The notes: generated from the letters alone by a model not told the origin. 64,000 nt of DNA from Limnoperna fortunei (GCA_944474755.1 OX104113.1:67973944-68037943); one strand, 5' to 3'. Counted from the first letter of the stretch, positions 35,413-45,904 are shown. Made by a program: numbers and translations.

Positions 35413-35955
35413 AACAAGTGTGGATAATATTGCTCAAGCAATGGATAGGATAGAATTGCTCAAGCAATACTAAGTCCCCTACAATTTTCATAGTCCAAGG
35501 GCCATAATTTCATCAAAAATCATTGGACCCGAATGATATTCCAACTTTATCTGGACTCAATATCTGCAAGCGTTTACAAAAATAGTCAGGAAAACTTATT
35601 TTTATGTAATTTTCTAAGTCCAATGGCTTAAATGTTGTCAAAAATCATTGGACCCGAATGATATTCCAACTTGGTCTGTAACTCATCATGGTTGACAGTG
35701 TTTAGAAAAAAAGTCCGGAAAATCTCTTATTTTTTAGAAATTCTCCAAGTCCATGGGCCTTAACTTGATAAAAAATCATCGGACCATAACAATATTCAAA
35801 CTTGATCTGTAACTCATCATGGTTGACTGACATACCAAATATCAGCTTAATATCTGCAAGCGTTTTGAAAAAAAGTCCAGAAAACATGTGTGACCGATGG
35901 ACTGACGGAGTGCAAACCTATAGTCCCCTTCGGCGAAGCGGTAGGGGACTAAACA
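35413..35955 (+). mobile_element. Helentron-like HINE, family 3
   Basis: 5' terminus AACAAGTGTGG at 35413; a small direct repeat TTGCTCAAGCAAT; subterminal AGTCCCCTAC at 35473-35482; three diverged ~117-bp tandem units (TCATCAAAAATCATTGGACC, AACTCATCATGGTTGAC); 3' hairpin TAGTCCCC (35921-35928) / GTAGGGGACT (35941-35950). The plan is the same as families 1 and 2 with a third subterminal/stem sequence. No coding capacity. Confidence 0.75.
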
Positions 35956-36112
35956 AATTTTTAATTGGTAGGTTCATTTCATTGTTATTCTCCACTCATT
36001 TAACCAGATTAAAATTAGATTAAAATAGCTGCTGAATACAAGTGTAAAGATTTGAATAGACATCAAGATGAATGGAATTCTGCATAAATTCAACACTTTA
36101 TTTTCGTTTTAG

Positions 36113-36378
36113 AAAGAAAACTTAACAAAGTGAAAGGAAGACAGACAAAAGAACCAACAGCTAAAGAAATGTTATCAGCACTTGAGAAAGTTAAAGAAGA
36201 TCAAATGCATCATTTAATGGATACAAGTAATCCTAATGAATCTGTATTGTCAGAACAATGTCTAGAGGGTGCCACAGTAAACAAGTCCCATTCAGGAAAA
36301 CAACAAAATCTTGAAGAAATAGTTGCAATAATATACCAGGACGCCTTATCCCACGAAAAAAGTAATGAAAATGGATGA
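36113..36378 (+). CDS. Probable terminal exon of an unnamed gene
   Basis: A strong acceptor (pyrimidine tract ending TTTTCGTTTTAG at 36112) is followed by an open frame of 88 codons to TGA at 36376. The residues are charged and protein-like: RKLNKVKGRQTKEP near the start, an amphipathic stretch AKEMLSALEKVKEDQ and an acidic C-terminus (NLEEIVAIIYQDAL). AATAAA follows at 36433, about 55 bases after the stop, as expected for a short 3' UTR. The exon enters in phase 2 (the first two bases finish a codon). Upstream exons were not found between 33.9 and 36.1 kb. Function is unknown and no domain is recognised. Confidence 0.5.
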
Positions 36379-36432
36379 AGTTCTGTTTTTAATACATTCC
36401 ACTAACTTGCTAATATATTTGTCTTCATGTGC

Positions 36433-36438
36433 AATAAA
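36433..36438 (+). terminator. Poly(A) signal AATAAA
   Basis: Canonical hexamer 55 bases after the stop of the 36113-36378 exon, with a T-rich stretch (TCTTTTAGTTTTATT) after it. Confidence 0.5.
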
Positions 36439-36505
36439 ACATTAATCTTTTAGTTTTATTACATTTGTAAAACCTATCAGAATGATAAGAAAAGTAAATG
36501 AATAT

Positions 36506-37285
36506 AACAAGTGTGGACACAGAAAAATGTCTCGCCTGCATTCCGCATCAGTAACGGAAAAAAAATTTAGTCATAAGCATTACGTAAATAGCATTAAATT
36601 GTTATCATTTAAAATATACAATGCATGGTTACAGAGAAACGGACCTCATCCAAAAACTTTTAACTTAGTCACTGGACCATAAAATTGAGGTGATGGTCAG
36701 TTGAAACCTAAGAGACACTCATGTACTAATAATTAGCAATCTATATACCAAATACTGTCATCCTACCATGCATGGTTACAGAGGAAGTACCCTAATCCAA
36801 AAACTTTACCATAGTGGCTGGACCATGAAATTGAGGTCAAGGTCAGGTGACACCTGCCAGGCAGTCAGGTACTCTTCATCAGCAACCTGTATACCAAATA
36901 TTGTCACCCTACCATGCATATTTACAAAGGAACTGCCCCGATACAAAAACTAACGTAGTCACTGTACAGTGAAATTGAGGTCAAGGTCAGGTGACACATA
37001 CCAGACACCATGTACTATTCATCAGCAACCTATATTCCAAATATTGTCGTACTACCAGGTGTGGTTACAGAGAAACTGCCGTAACCAAAAACTTTAACGT
37101 AGTCGCTGGACCGTGAAATTGAGGTCAAGGTCATGTGACACCTACCAGACAGTCAGACAGTCAGGGGACAGGGGATAGATTGGCAAGTAATCATTATAAG
37201 CTACCACTGGACCAAATTTGATGGACCTAGGGCTTTGGCTTACAAAGATATGAAGCAAGATGTCCAAGTGCAGGCGAGACAAAAA
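36506..37285 (+). mobile_element. Helentron-like HINE, family 1, opposite orientation
   Basis: It starts AACAAGTGTGGACACAGAAA at 36506, followed by GTCTCGCCTG and a leader matching the other two copies, then about five diverged ~147-bp units (ATTGAGGTCAAGGTCAGGTG) and the 3' end CAGGCGAGACAAAAA. The 3' hairpin has lost one side. It sits between the poly(A) signals of two converging genes. Confidence 0.75.
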
Positions 37286-37289
37286 CTGT

Positions 37290-37372
37290 TAGCCGAATTT
37301 TACTGCCGTTATAATCCCAAGTTAGTTTTGTGATTTGTCAGATTAAGCGAGGGTACGATTATTCGTTCTAAA
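37290..37372 (-). repeat. Dispersed repeat, copy 2 of 3
   Basis: The reverse complement reads GAACGAATAATCGTACCCTC, then GACAAATCACAAAACTAACT and GGCAGTAAAATTCGGC, as at 15511-15602. Confidence 0.7.
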
Positions 37373-38096
37373 AAGCTGTAAGAATTAGAAAAATTACAAA
37401 AACAATACCAAAAGAACCCTTGTAAGAACAAAAAATATGCCAATAAAAATTGAAACACTAAATCAGTGGCATGCAGAAGTTGGAAAGGGGAATATGGAAC
37501 ATTGATAAGTCTTCCTTTCTGAGCATTAGACCCTATACGCATGTCTTTAGGGAATAAGGAGCTGGGCGGGGACATTTCCAAGCTCATTAGTTCGACCATA
37601 AAAAGATACTTATTAAATACATACTATGTTGTTCTCTTGCACTGTAGTGTTTACTTTAACCAACAAGAGTTGGATTCATACATGCCAGTCAAATAAAGTC
37701 ATAAAAAAATCAAGGTTAAAAAATTTCCCACAGCAGATTTGAGATTTATGTAATCACCACTAATCACTAAATCAGTGCGTAAACCAAAAATATTAGAAAT
37801 GTTAAATAGCTGTTTATCAACAAAATTTAAACAGTAAAAGTGATGTCAAGCTAAGTTAAGCGATACCTTGTGAATAGAAAAACCTTGAAAATTAAGTTTT
37901 TATTATTTAAATTTAATTTGTTTTAAATTCATATTAAATTTGAAAACAAGCCTTTATATACAGTTCTGGTCACATACATAAAAATAGATGTGACTAGGAT
38001 TATATGTAGATGTGCTTGACAACAGTCCAAACTTGAGAATAATGATAAATTAGAATAAGGCCCGATTTTTGGACATGAAAACACATCTGTTCATAG
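37373..38096. other. No feature recognised
   Basis: Spacer downstream of the GALM poly(A) site. A 96-codon minus-strand frame at 37309-37599 has no recognisable content. Confidence 0.4.
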
Positions 38097-38102
38097 TTTA
38101 TT
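38097..38102 (-). terminator. Poly(A) signal of GALM
   Basis: TTTATT on the plus strand (AATAAA on the minus) about 165 bases after the GALM stop codon. Confidence 0.5.
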
Positions 38103-38266
38103 ACTTAATTATTCAGCATTTCTATAAATATAAGCATGTACATGTATGCAGCCCTTTATACTGAGATTAACCCTCAATTTCCAGCTAGACCTTTTTGTAG
38201 TTTAACCAACACTGTACTACCAAGAGTACTGGTAATTAATGTCACTTAGTTTTACCAAATTCATGT

Positions 38267-38350
38267 TTATCTAGTTCTAAGACCAAATTTATATGAAGTT
38301 GTCTGTAGGTATGATTCGCCTGGATTTAGTTCTGTAGAAGGAAAATTGCT
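38267..38350 (-). CDS. GALM: Galactose mutarotase (aldose 1-epimerase), last exon
   Basis: Minus-strand exon of 28 codons with an acceptor ATTTCAG at 38353-38351. It encodes SNFPSTELNPGESYLQTTSY, then KFG and a short tail to TAA at 38269-38267. This matches the C-terminal strand of the mutarotase fold (family pattern NFP...L.PG..Y...T.YKF). It joins the previous exon in phase 0 after PNH, giving the family-typical PDSPNH-NFP run. GALM interconverts the alpha and beta anomers of galactose and glucose in the cytosol, feeding the Leloir pathway. The intron to the previous exon is 469 bp. Confidence 0.9.
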   Translation of the reverse strand, partial: SNFPSTELNPGESYLQTTSYKFGLRTR

Positions 38351-38819
38351 CTGAAATATAATCAAACAATGCCTTCAATGTCATATTATATATCCTTTAC
38401 TTTATCTAGACAAAAAATTGTAGTATATAAGTTCACAGCTCAATATTTTTATGAAATGTTTTAAACAACATAGAAAACTTACTAGTAACTGATTATGTTA
38501 TTCATAAATAAACAAGCTTTACGTATGGAATATATTTAGTTTGTACAATTCCTTGTAAATTTAGATTCAAATTGTCTTCTTCCTCACTGTCTTGACTCAT
38601 TGTTCATTGTAACCTCGAAATTTTAAGTTCGTTAAATTATTTAGATGTATGCTTTATTCCAAGACTTACAAAATGGGTTTTATAGCTCTCTGTTTGATAT
38701 GATTATCTTGTTACAATATTTTAGGACAATAACTTGTATTCAAAGATCTATACTTGTTTCATATGGATCATCTCATTGGCATTCACATCATTCTACGCAA
38801 TACGATAAAGACTACTTAC

Positions 38820-38988
38820 ATGATTTGGACTATCAGGATAGTGTTGTGCTTCTAAACAAAAACCATTAAATCTGTTGTAATGAACCCCTCCTTTTCCTGT
38901 TTCATTCAAATAAAATCCCGTATAGAACTGAACCCCTGGTTCTGTACTGTATACTTCTAACTGACGGCCACTGTCCTCATTATAAACT
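38820..38988 (-). CDS. GALM: Galactose mutarotase, penultimate exon with catalytic Glu
   Basis: Minus-strand exon of 169 bases, acceptor TTTCAG at 38994-38989, donor CAT|GTAAGT at 38819. It encodes VYNEDSGRQLEVYSTEPGVQ, FYTGFYLNETGKGGVHYNRF and NGFCLEAQHYPDSPNH. The motif GFCLExQ carries the glutamate that acts as general base in mutarotases (Glu307 in human), and SGRxLEVxTxxPGVQFYTG is a second family signature. The first base completes an Arg codon begun in the previous exon. The key residue is retained, so the gene looks functional as far as it can be seen. Confidence 0.93.
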
Positions 38989-39249
38989 CTGAAACATGTT
39001 TTATTGACAAATATAACTTTTGTACATATATAGGGTAAATAAACCAGACAGGATAAGGGATCACAGGTAACCTAAGCGAACTCTCAAGTCAGGGGTTAAT
39101 CATAGAGTGAACATGGTCCCCGACTTGAAAGGATAGGTCAGACCGGCCATGTAATGTCTGAAAAGTATGTCTTAAGCTATTAGTTGTTCTTGTATTTGTC
39201 CTTTGTTAGTTGTATTTCTCTAATCTTTGGATTTACTGAGGTTTTGTAT

Positions 39250-39671
39250 CAGAAAATTATAAGAACAAATACCAGTACACGAACTTGTCATTTAAAAGTC
39301 CATAATGTGACCTTAAGGTCAAAGTTCAAAGTCAAATGTCACCAATCACAAACCATGGTACGTGTGACACGTCGTCTTGAAATATACCTACATCATAAGA
39401 AAAAAAGAATCAACGTGACAGCTGGGACACTATTTTCTCATTCAGAATGCACTAATGCAACTTCGAGGTCAAAGGTCGTCAACCATGGTACCCAACACAT
39501 TGCATTGAAATGATCTAACCACATGCCAAATATCAAAAGCCTAGCTTAAAAAGAAAAAATTCCAGTCTGGACATGAATTTGTCATTCATAAAGCAATGTG
39601 ACCTTGAGAGCAAATTTCAAGGTCATCAACCATGGTGTACAACACATCTCATGAAATGATCTAGCTATATA
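39250..39671. repeat. Diverged tandem repeat, left part, split by the Tc1 element
   Basis: Three diverged units share AATGTGACCTT, GGTCAAAG(G/T)TC and CAACCATGGTAC(C/G). The right flank of the Tc1 element (44101-44215) continues the interrupted unit (AAGCCTAG on both sides, then GGACGGACGTACAGACAATG). The complete unit resembles a Helentron-like tandem element of another family; its ends are not resolved. Confidence 0.55.
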
Positions 39672-39910
39672 TACACCTCGCCATAAGTTAAGCAACACCT
39701 ATAATTTTTTTTTATTTAAAAAATCTGAATGAATATTAACTTTGTGTTATTTATGTACATGAGCAATCATTCGAGCACGGGAAACTTACTTTAAATAACT
39801 TCTAAGGTAAATCCTTAAATAGCAAACCAGTTTGTCATACGGTAGTCGAGCACAAATAACGATTTAGTGTTCATCTCCTGGTCTTTTTCGACTTCATCTT
39901 TACATTTTTA

Positions 39911-40065
39911 CAAAGCATAGACGGAAATTAAGTGAAGATAAGAAGTGGCAGATCGTTGGAATGCGTAATAGTGGACAGAGCTTGCGTCAGATAGCACAAC
40001 ACTTTGGCATTCACTTTAGAATTGTATCCCGGCTACTGAAACGTCACCGAGATATAACGAGATGA
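39911..40065 (+). pseudogene. Tc1-type transposase, N-terminal HTH part
   Basis: The frame reads RRKLSEDKKWQIVGMRNSGQ, then SLRQIAQHFGIHFRIVSRLL and KRHRDITR followed by a stop. This is the first helix-turn-helix of the Tc1 DNA-binding domain. The usual initiator Met before RRK is lost (ATA). The second HTH and the first catalytic Asp are absent. Confidence 0.85.
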
Positions 40066-40179
40066 CGTGTAACTGTTGAAAATAATATTGATGATTTCTA
40101 AAACTAATATGAGATCTACAAAAGGACCATAAACTCGACCAAACGCGGTAAGCAGTTTTTTTGGGAAGGTTGCGTAGCA

Positions 40180-40643
40180 AACTTTCCCCTTGCTAACGCT
40201 CAAATACATAGAAACTACTGCGACCGGCGTGTGATAAAACCTTACGCTCGTAAAATATAGGTCATATTGGAGGAATCTATCAATTACATGAATCGGTGAA
40301 CCACATTTATCTTGAACAACTTTACTATACATGTCCTTTCGTATTTTGTCTCATTTACTGTATAACTGAAACTAATATTACGATTTAAACTAATATTCCA
40401 CGTTCATCCGCGCGAGGCAGACTCGTTACAGTTTTTGGTTTTGGACAGCAACGCGATATTTGGGCAATCCTCGCGATAGCTGTTCACTGAACCGACAAAT
40501 GTAGTACTGACAGTGACATCAGTCTACACTTGTTTAATTTGATAGAGCGATTTTCCAAGGTAAATTTTGACCAAAATTAGAACGGGTGTAGCTTGGAGCA
40601 AGCGATTATTGTCCATTTGAAAACCTTGGGGTAATGTCGTTGT
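40180..40643. repeat. Module R-F, copy A, inside the Tc1 element
   Basis: It starts AACTTTCCCCTTGCTAACGC, contains CTACTGCGACCGGCGTGTG and CATCAGTCTACACTTGTTTA, and ends CCTTGGGGTAATGTCGTT. The match to 41531-41994 is close. Just left of it GGGAAGGTTGC pairs with GCAAACTTTCCC to form a hairpin. On the minus strand both copies keep an open frame (MYSKVVQDKCG...VSMYLSVSKGK), with mainly amino-acid-changing differences. Confidence 0.8.
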
Positions 40644-40691
40644 GGATAAGATCAGTCTAATAATATTTGACGACGTGTATTATGATTAAAC

Positions 40692-40775
40692 AATCTAACT
40701 AAAATTAAATCTTTCACGTGTTCCCCCTTTTTTGTTATTGGTCGCAAGCGAAAGATTCAATTTTAATTAGATTGA
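40692..40775. mobile_element. Hairpin MITE, second family member
   Basis: AATCTAACTAAAATTAAATC, TTTCACGTGTTCCCCC and the reverse arm GCGAAAGATTCAATTTTAAT, TAGATT. Homologous to the hairpin at 2313-2397. Confidence 0.7.
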
Positions 40776-41150
40776 TGATTGAAGTGACTTAATGATTATT
40801 TTGTGCGATCGTGTGGTCGTCGTTTCATACGGTTTTGCATTATTATTTTCTTTTTATTATTATTATTATTTACCTCGCGAAATTGCCGTCGTTTCAGACG
40901 ATGTTGCATTTTTTAAAGTATCTAAATAAACGAAAGTCAAAATGATTTAATTTTCTTCATTTTATGTGTTCTTTAAAACAAAGGAAGATGTGTTCAAGTC
41001 AGTGTGTTTTAGCAGAAGTTTTTTGAGTGACAAATAACACATCTTAGCGCGTATGGTCGATCTTATGGTCCTTATGTAGATCCAAATAAAAGGTGCAAAT
41101 TGAAATCAGCAATTATTTTTTAACATTTGTTCAGCATTTTGAAAATGCTG

Positions 41151-41198
41151 TTTTTTTATAACCCCCCAAACTTGTTTGGTGGGATATAGGAATCACCA

Positions 41199-41238
<40 letters not shown>

Positions 41239-41432
41239 CACATCCCATGTAAGCGCAACTCCTCCTAAACCGTTTGACAGATTTTGATGAAACTTGACAT
41301 GAAGGAAGTACATCATATGTAGATGTGCATGAAGAATTTTCGTTGCTGTCGGATATTATTCAGGTGAGATAACTGAACTTGAAGCGAAGCGGGAGGTATC
41401 CATTGTGAGCGTGCTCACAGTCCACGCTTGTT
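41151..41432 (-). mobile_element. Short Helentron-like HINE, family 2
   Basis: On the minus strand: 5' end AACAAGCGTGGACTGTGAGC; subterminal ATACCTCCCGC (plus-strand GCGGGAGGTAT at 41389-41399); (GACA)n; 3' hairpin around CCCACCAAACAAGTTTGGGG. It is the counterpart of 33146-33396. The (TGTC)n tract at 41200-41238 is part of it. Confidence 0.7.
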
Positions 41433-41994
41433 TAATTTGATAGAGCGATTTTCCAAGGTAAATTTTGACCAAAATTAGAACGGGTGTAACTTGGAGCAAG
41501 CGATTATTGTCCATTTGAAAACCTTGTGGTACTTTCCCCTTGCTAACGCTCAAATACATAGAAACTACTGCGACCGGCGTGTAATAAAACCTTACGCTCG
41601 TAAAATATAGATCACATTGGAGGAATCTATCAATTACATGAATCGGTGCACCACATTTGTCTTGAACAACTTTACTATACATGTCCTTTCGTATTATGTC
41701 TCATTTACTGTATACCTGATAACTAATATTACGATTTAAACTAATATTCCATGTTCATCCGCGAGAGACAGACTCGTTACACTTTTTGGTTTTGGAAATC
41801 AACAAGATATTTGGCAATCCTCGCAATAGCTGTTCACTGAACCGACAAATGTAGTACTGACAGTGACATCAGTCTACACTTGTTTAATTTGATAGAGCGA
41901 TTTTCCAAGGTAAATTTTGACCAAAATTAGAACGGGTGTAGCTTGGAGCAAGCGATTATTGTCCATTTGAAAACCTTGGGGTAATGTCGTTTGC
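41427..41994. repeat. Module F'-R-F, copy B, inside the Tc1 element
   Basis: 41427-41530 is a copy of F (TTTAATTTGATAGAGCGATT... AAACCTTG) directly joined to R (ACTTTCCCCTTGCTAACGC) and followed by a second F ending GGGGTAATGTCGTT. Compare 40180-40643. Confidence 0.8.
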
Positions 41995-42299
41995 GGTTTA
42001 GGCGAATACCATAGAACACTTAATGTGATTGTGTCCTTTAGTATATGCTATTAACACACTGTTAAAATTTAAAACAAACTAGTTGACATACATTCTGATT
42101 ATAAAGATATATGTTGCCTCATACAGTCTTACAATTTTTTGTTTGTTTGAATCTGGGGGATTTATAAAAATTGATTTACATGCGCTTTTGAATAATACTG
42201 GGTCGATCTTGTTATAGTATGTGGGATTCGATATAACAAAATCGACACAGTATCATTCAAAAGCACGTGTAAATCGATTTGCACAGATCCCTGTGTTGT

Positions 42300-42513
42300 A
42301 ATTGTTTAATGCCACTTTGAGAAATTTTTCAACTATATTTGTGAATACTGTTTTATTGGAGGAGAAAGCCAGATTGTATGAGTCTTTTATATTGTCAATC
42401 AAGATTGAAGTTGAGCACAACCTGGCAGCAGTAAGATTCAAACAAGTGCGGACAGGCATTCGATCAATAGAAGATGAATACTACCTTAACCACTCGGCAA
42501 CTGAAGCCCTGGA
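42300..42513 (-). mobile_element. Old, diverged V-SINE
   Basis: The minus-strand outline is intact but strongly mutated: GTTTAATGCCACTTTGAGAA, TTTTATTGGAGGAGAAAGCC, TCAATCAAGATTGAAGTTGA and CCTTAACCACTCGGCAACTG. The B box is decayed. It is inside the Tc1 element, so that element is older still. Confidence 0.8.
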
Positions 42514-42769
42514 GTATTACAGAAATAAATTATTTTAGTTTTGAATATTTGAGAAGCTTATGCCATCACTTACATTTATAGGGAGACATTTACCCCGGGA
42601 CATTTACATATATGTACATGTATTTGATGCAAGTTATATTTCAACCATATAACAGGTGCGATTTTTATGTCTGAAATGGGCAGAAGCAGTTTTTTGTCTT
42701 ATTTATTAATATATTTATAAAAGTTATGATAGAAACATCTTCAATTGTATCGTTGCACTGAATGGATTT

Positions 42770-43190
42770 TGATGCAATTTTGATGGACTCTTTGTCACAA
42801 AGTGCAATTGTACACCTGATTTTTTTTTGATTGGATGATATTTAGGATTTCCCATAGCAAACATTGACTTGCCCTTCTTTGATGTAGGGGATACCTATCT
42901 CTTATCCACAACTACTTGCACCACTGAGTGGGATTTGATGAAACTTTTGCAGAATCCTTTGTGGTGGATTTGTGCACCTGATATTTACAATTTGAGCAAA
43001 ACGAATTTTGGAGTTTCCAACAGCAAAGCCCTGGATATTGCCATTCAAGACATAGGAGAGCTGGAGCTATCAATAATGATGATTGCAAAGTTTTTTCTAG
43101 TCTTTTTAATTAATATCTAATATGTTCCTAAATTTACCTGATTTATATTACATTGGTTTGTTTTATTGCCTGTCAAACATGAGGCAGCAA
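42770..43190. repeat. Two diverged tandem units within the Tc1 element
   Basis: GATGCAATTTTGATGGACTC..TTTAGGATTTCCCATAGCAA and TTGATGAAACTTTTGCAGAA..GTTTCCAACAGCAAAGCCCT are related units of about 150-170 bp. The open frame at 42869-43120 over them is not a gene. Confidence 0.45.
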
Positions 43191-43249
43191 TCTCATTTCA
43201 TACTTGCAAAGCAACCTTTCCTTCGGTGCAGTCTGCACTTTGATTTTAT

Positions 43250-43790
43250 TTTGTCACGCAAAAAACGTCGGAATGACACGGCAACGTTTACTTTAGAACA
43301 ATATCCTAGGCACTACAACGTTTGGCGGCGGTGGTGTTACAGTGTGGGGAGGCTTTTCATACGACTGTTAACTGAATCTGTATGTGGCTGATGGGACAAT
43401 GACAGGGTAGAAATATCGAAATGACGTCAATAACGCTTTTATTATACCACATTTTGATAATCATGCACTTGATAACAGACCCATCTTTATGGATGTCAAC
43501 GCAAGACCTCACCGAGCTGCAATGTACGTGATGTTATCGAAAGGGAAGCTATTGAGCATCTTCCTGAATCCATGGCAATCCATGTCACCCGATACGAGTC
43601 CAATTGAACATTTGTGGGATATCATTAGCCGTAAAATCAGTAATAGAGCACCTGCTTGTAAAAATGTCCAAGAACTACGTGTTGCTATTTAAAATGAATG
43701 GCAGAATTTAACACATGATACACTTCGTCGTTTAGTCAACAGCATGAGGAGAGTTAATGAACTGTACTGTGGTGGTTACACGACTTACTG
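43250..43790 (+). pseudogene. Tc1-type transposase, C-terminal part
   Basis: It reads RKKRRNDT..., then with frameshifts FGGGGVTVWGGFSYD and NHALDNRPIFMDVNARPHRA, SPDTSPIEHLWD, and ends MRRVNELYCGGYTTY. MDVNARPH corresponds to the block with the second catalytic Asp, where the residue next to Asn is Val in place of Asp. The Glu of PIEHLW follows with 36 residues between the two positions. The stop after QELRVAI (43690) and several shifts show it is dead. Confidence 0.85.
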
Positions 43791-44219
43791 AGTATGTTTG
43801 CTTTAACACCTTTCAAAATGACTTTTCTTACCCTGAACGTTGACCTGTGATGATGTGTTTACTTTAAGTTCATGAAATTGAAGTATGCAATCAAACTTAT
43901 TTTTTGACTAATGAAAGTTCTATTTGCACTGTTTTTATCTTTGCTTTGAACATTTTTTCATCAAACAATAAGTAAAGCGAATGTAACATTGTCATTACTG
44001 TTCAATAAATTGTCATTACTTTAAAAATATTAAAATATATAAAATCTTAAATGAATCCCTGGAAAATAATAGGGTGTTGCTTAACTTATGGCGATGTGTA
44101 TGGATAAAGCCTAGTTCAAAAGAGAAAAAAGCCCGGACACTATTCGTTTTGGACGGACGTACAGACAATGGGGAGACTGATCACTATGCCTCTGGGTGTA
44201 TGCTTCTGTAACAAGCGTG

Positions 44220-45000
44220 GCTGTAATAATAAACTGGTTTAATATAAAAGTGGAAAAAGTTGCTCCTAAATTTATTTATATAATAACACACACACACACA
44301 CACACACACACGAGGTCTTACAGACTGTAATAAAAATTTCAATACAATTGAATGTAGCTAGACCATAAACAATAAAAAAAGAGTCCGTATCTAGATAAAA
44401 GCAGGTAGTGTAAATATTAGAATGACGCCTAAACATAAAGTCAGACAAAATACTAAGGACAGGGTTGGAAGTGTACCAGAAATCCTTCAAAGGCAATGGA
44501 ATGTTGGTAAAAGCATAAACAGTGCAGAATTTTTCTACAATATCTGGCCCAGAATTATTTCCACCCTAACTGCTTGTTAGTTTAAACATATTTATTTCAA
44601 TAATAACATACAGTTACAAGCAGACGTGTACATAAAAACACAAAGGATTCGGAAACCAGTTAATAAAAGCTTATATCAAGCCCGTTTCTTAATTGTTGAA
44701 AGAGTACTACATATCAAGATGAGTAAACATGCTACATGAAGGAAATATGTTTATATAATTGAACCCTTATTTGACAATACATAACTAAGGAATAAAAGAA
44801 ACAACACAAATATAAAAAAAAAACTGCCAAGTAATGATGAAATGCAAGAAAAAAATATGATATTGCTTAAAATCGTTTAATTGCTATGATGAAGTTTAGA
44901 ATTTTGATAAATATATAATGTATTTTGTTCAAACGTAAGGCTATCTGACCCAAATACTAGAAGGTTTACATCAACAGGTACATTACAGTTATTAGTAAAC
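44220..45000. other. Intron sequence with a (CA) microsatellite at 44285-44311
   Basis: The only feature is an uninterrupted AC repeat of about 13 units. The rest of this GALM intron segment is AT-rich and unassigned. Confidence 0.6.
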
Positions 45001-45019
45001 ATGGTATTGTCTCTAATCC

Positions 45020-45078
45020 AACGAATCACAAAACTAACTTCGGATTATAACAGCAGTCAAATTCGGCCTAGTTTTTGT
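45020..45078 (+). repeat. Dispersed repeat, copy 3 of 3 (partial)
   Basis: CAACGAATCACAAAACTAAC, TTCGGATTATAACAGCAGTC and AAATTCGGCCTAG match 15511-15602. Confidence 0.65.
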
Positions 45079-45189
45079 ATATATGGCAATAAAGTAAGTA
45101 ATGAGCAGCTGACTCAGTGTGTTCACATATACAGTTGGGTGAGTCGACTAGATTACGTGAGAAAAGGTGTTTGTTTAGGGAAGAACAGT

Positions 45190-45700
45190 TCATGCGTAAT
45201 CTAGAGTGGAATATCTAGAGCCAGCATAATAATATTTTTGCGGTAACTTATTACCTTGATTTTTAAAATTGTTTAATAAAATATAAATAGACCTAAAATT
45301 TTGAATGTCGGGTGGGAGCTTGTTCCAGAGTTTTATCGTGGACGGTAGAAAGTGGTCCGAACAGAGGTTACTTATAGTGCGTATTTCAAACATCTTTGAT
45401 TGCCGAGTGAAATGGCCATGTACAGACGCCACTGAATTCGGAACTAGATTTCCTTAATATTCTGGCGTCTGTTGGTTGATAATCTTATATAAAACCATCA
45501 ATCGATGTTATTCCCTCCTGTCCTAAAATTTCTCCCATCCCGTTTCTGTGTACAGTTTTTGAATAGATGTCAATTTTGTCCCACCTGTAACAATACGCAT
45601 CGCCTCAATTTTACATTTTCTACCTTATCTACAAGATACTGGGTACTACTATTCCATATGACGTCACTGTATTCTTATAATGGTCGAATAAAAGAGTAGA
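45190..45700 (-). pseudogene. LINE ORF2 C-terminal remnant
   Basis: On the minus strand the frame 45432-45190 reads FLPSTIKLWNKLPPDIQNF and ends KYYYAGSRYSTLDYA, the familiar C-terminal end of non-LTR retrotransposon reverse-transcriptase proteins. Upstream (45700-45440), across frame shifts, come VENV, ILLQVGQN-like and LYTETGWEKF/LMVLYKIINQQTPEYL-type pieces, the domain after the RT. 5'-truncated and frame-broken. Confidence 0.75.
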
Positions 45701-45904
45701 GTAGAGTAGAGGGGTGGACTGGCTTCACGGACTTCCTGGATATGGGTTTCGGTCTCCTGTGGATTAAATTAAACAACCCCCCCCCCCCACTTTTGTTACC
45801 ATTTATTAATAAGATCGAGATCTCTGCTTGTTAATAACCAGATTTGAATTTTGATTCTATCTAACTTACTCAGTTTTTATTGCTTTATACTGCTTGTTAC
45901 TTAC

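Larger units (their letters stand above)
39672..44100 (+). mobile_element. Tc1/mariner element expanded by nested insertions
   Basis: Left end TACACCTCGCCATAAGTTAA then GCAACACC; right end is its reverse complement (GGTGTTGCTTAACTTATGGC, GATGTGTA) with one change. A TA precedes the left end; the right TA is mutated. Transposase N- and C-terminal parts survive at the two ends (39911-40065 and 43250-43790). The middle is replaced by about 3.1 kb of other repeats: duplicated modules, a hairpin MITE, a HINE and a SINE. It lies inside the GALM intron. Not active. Confidence 0.85.
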
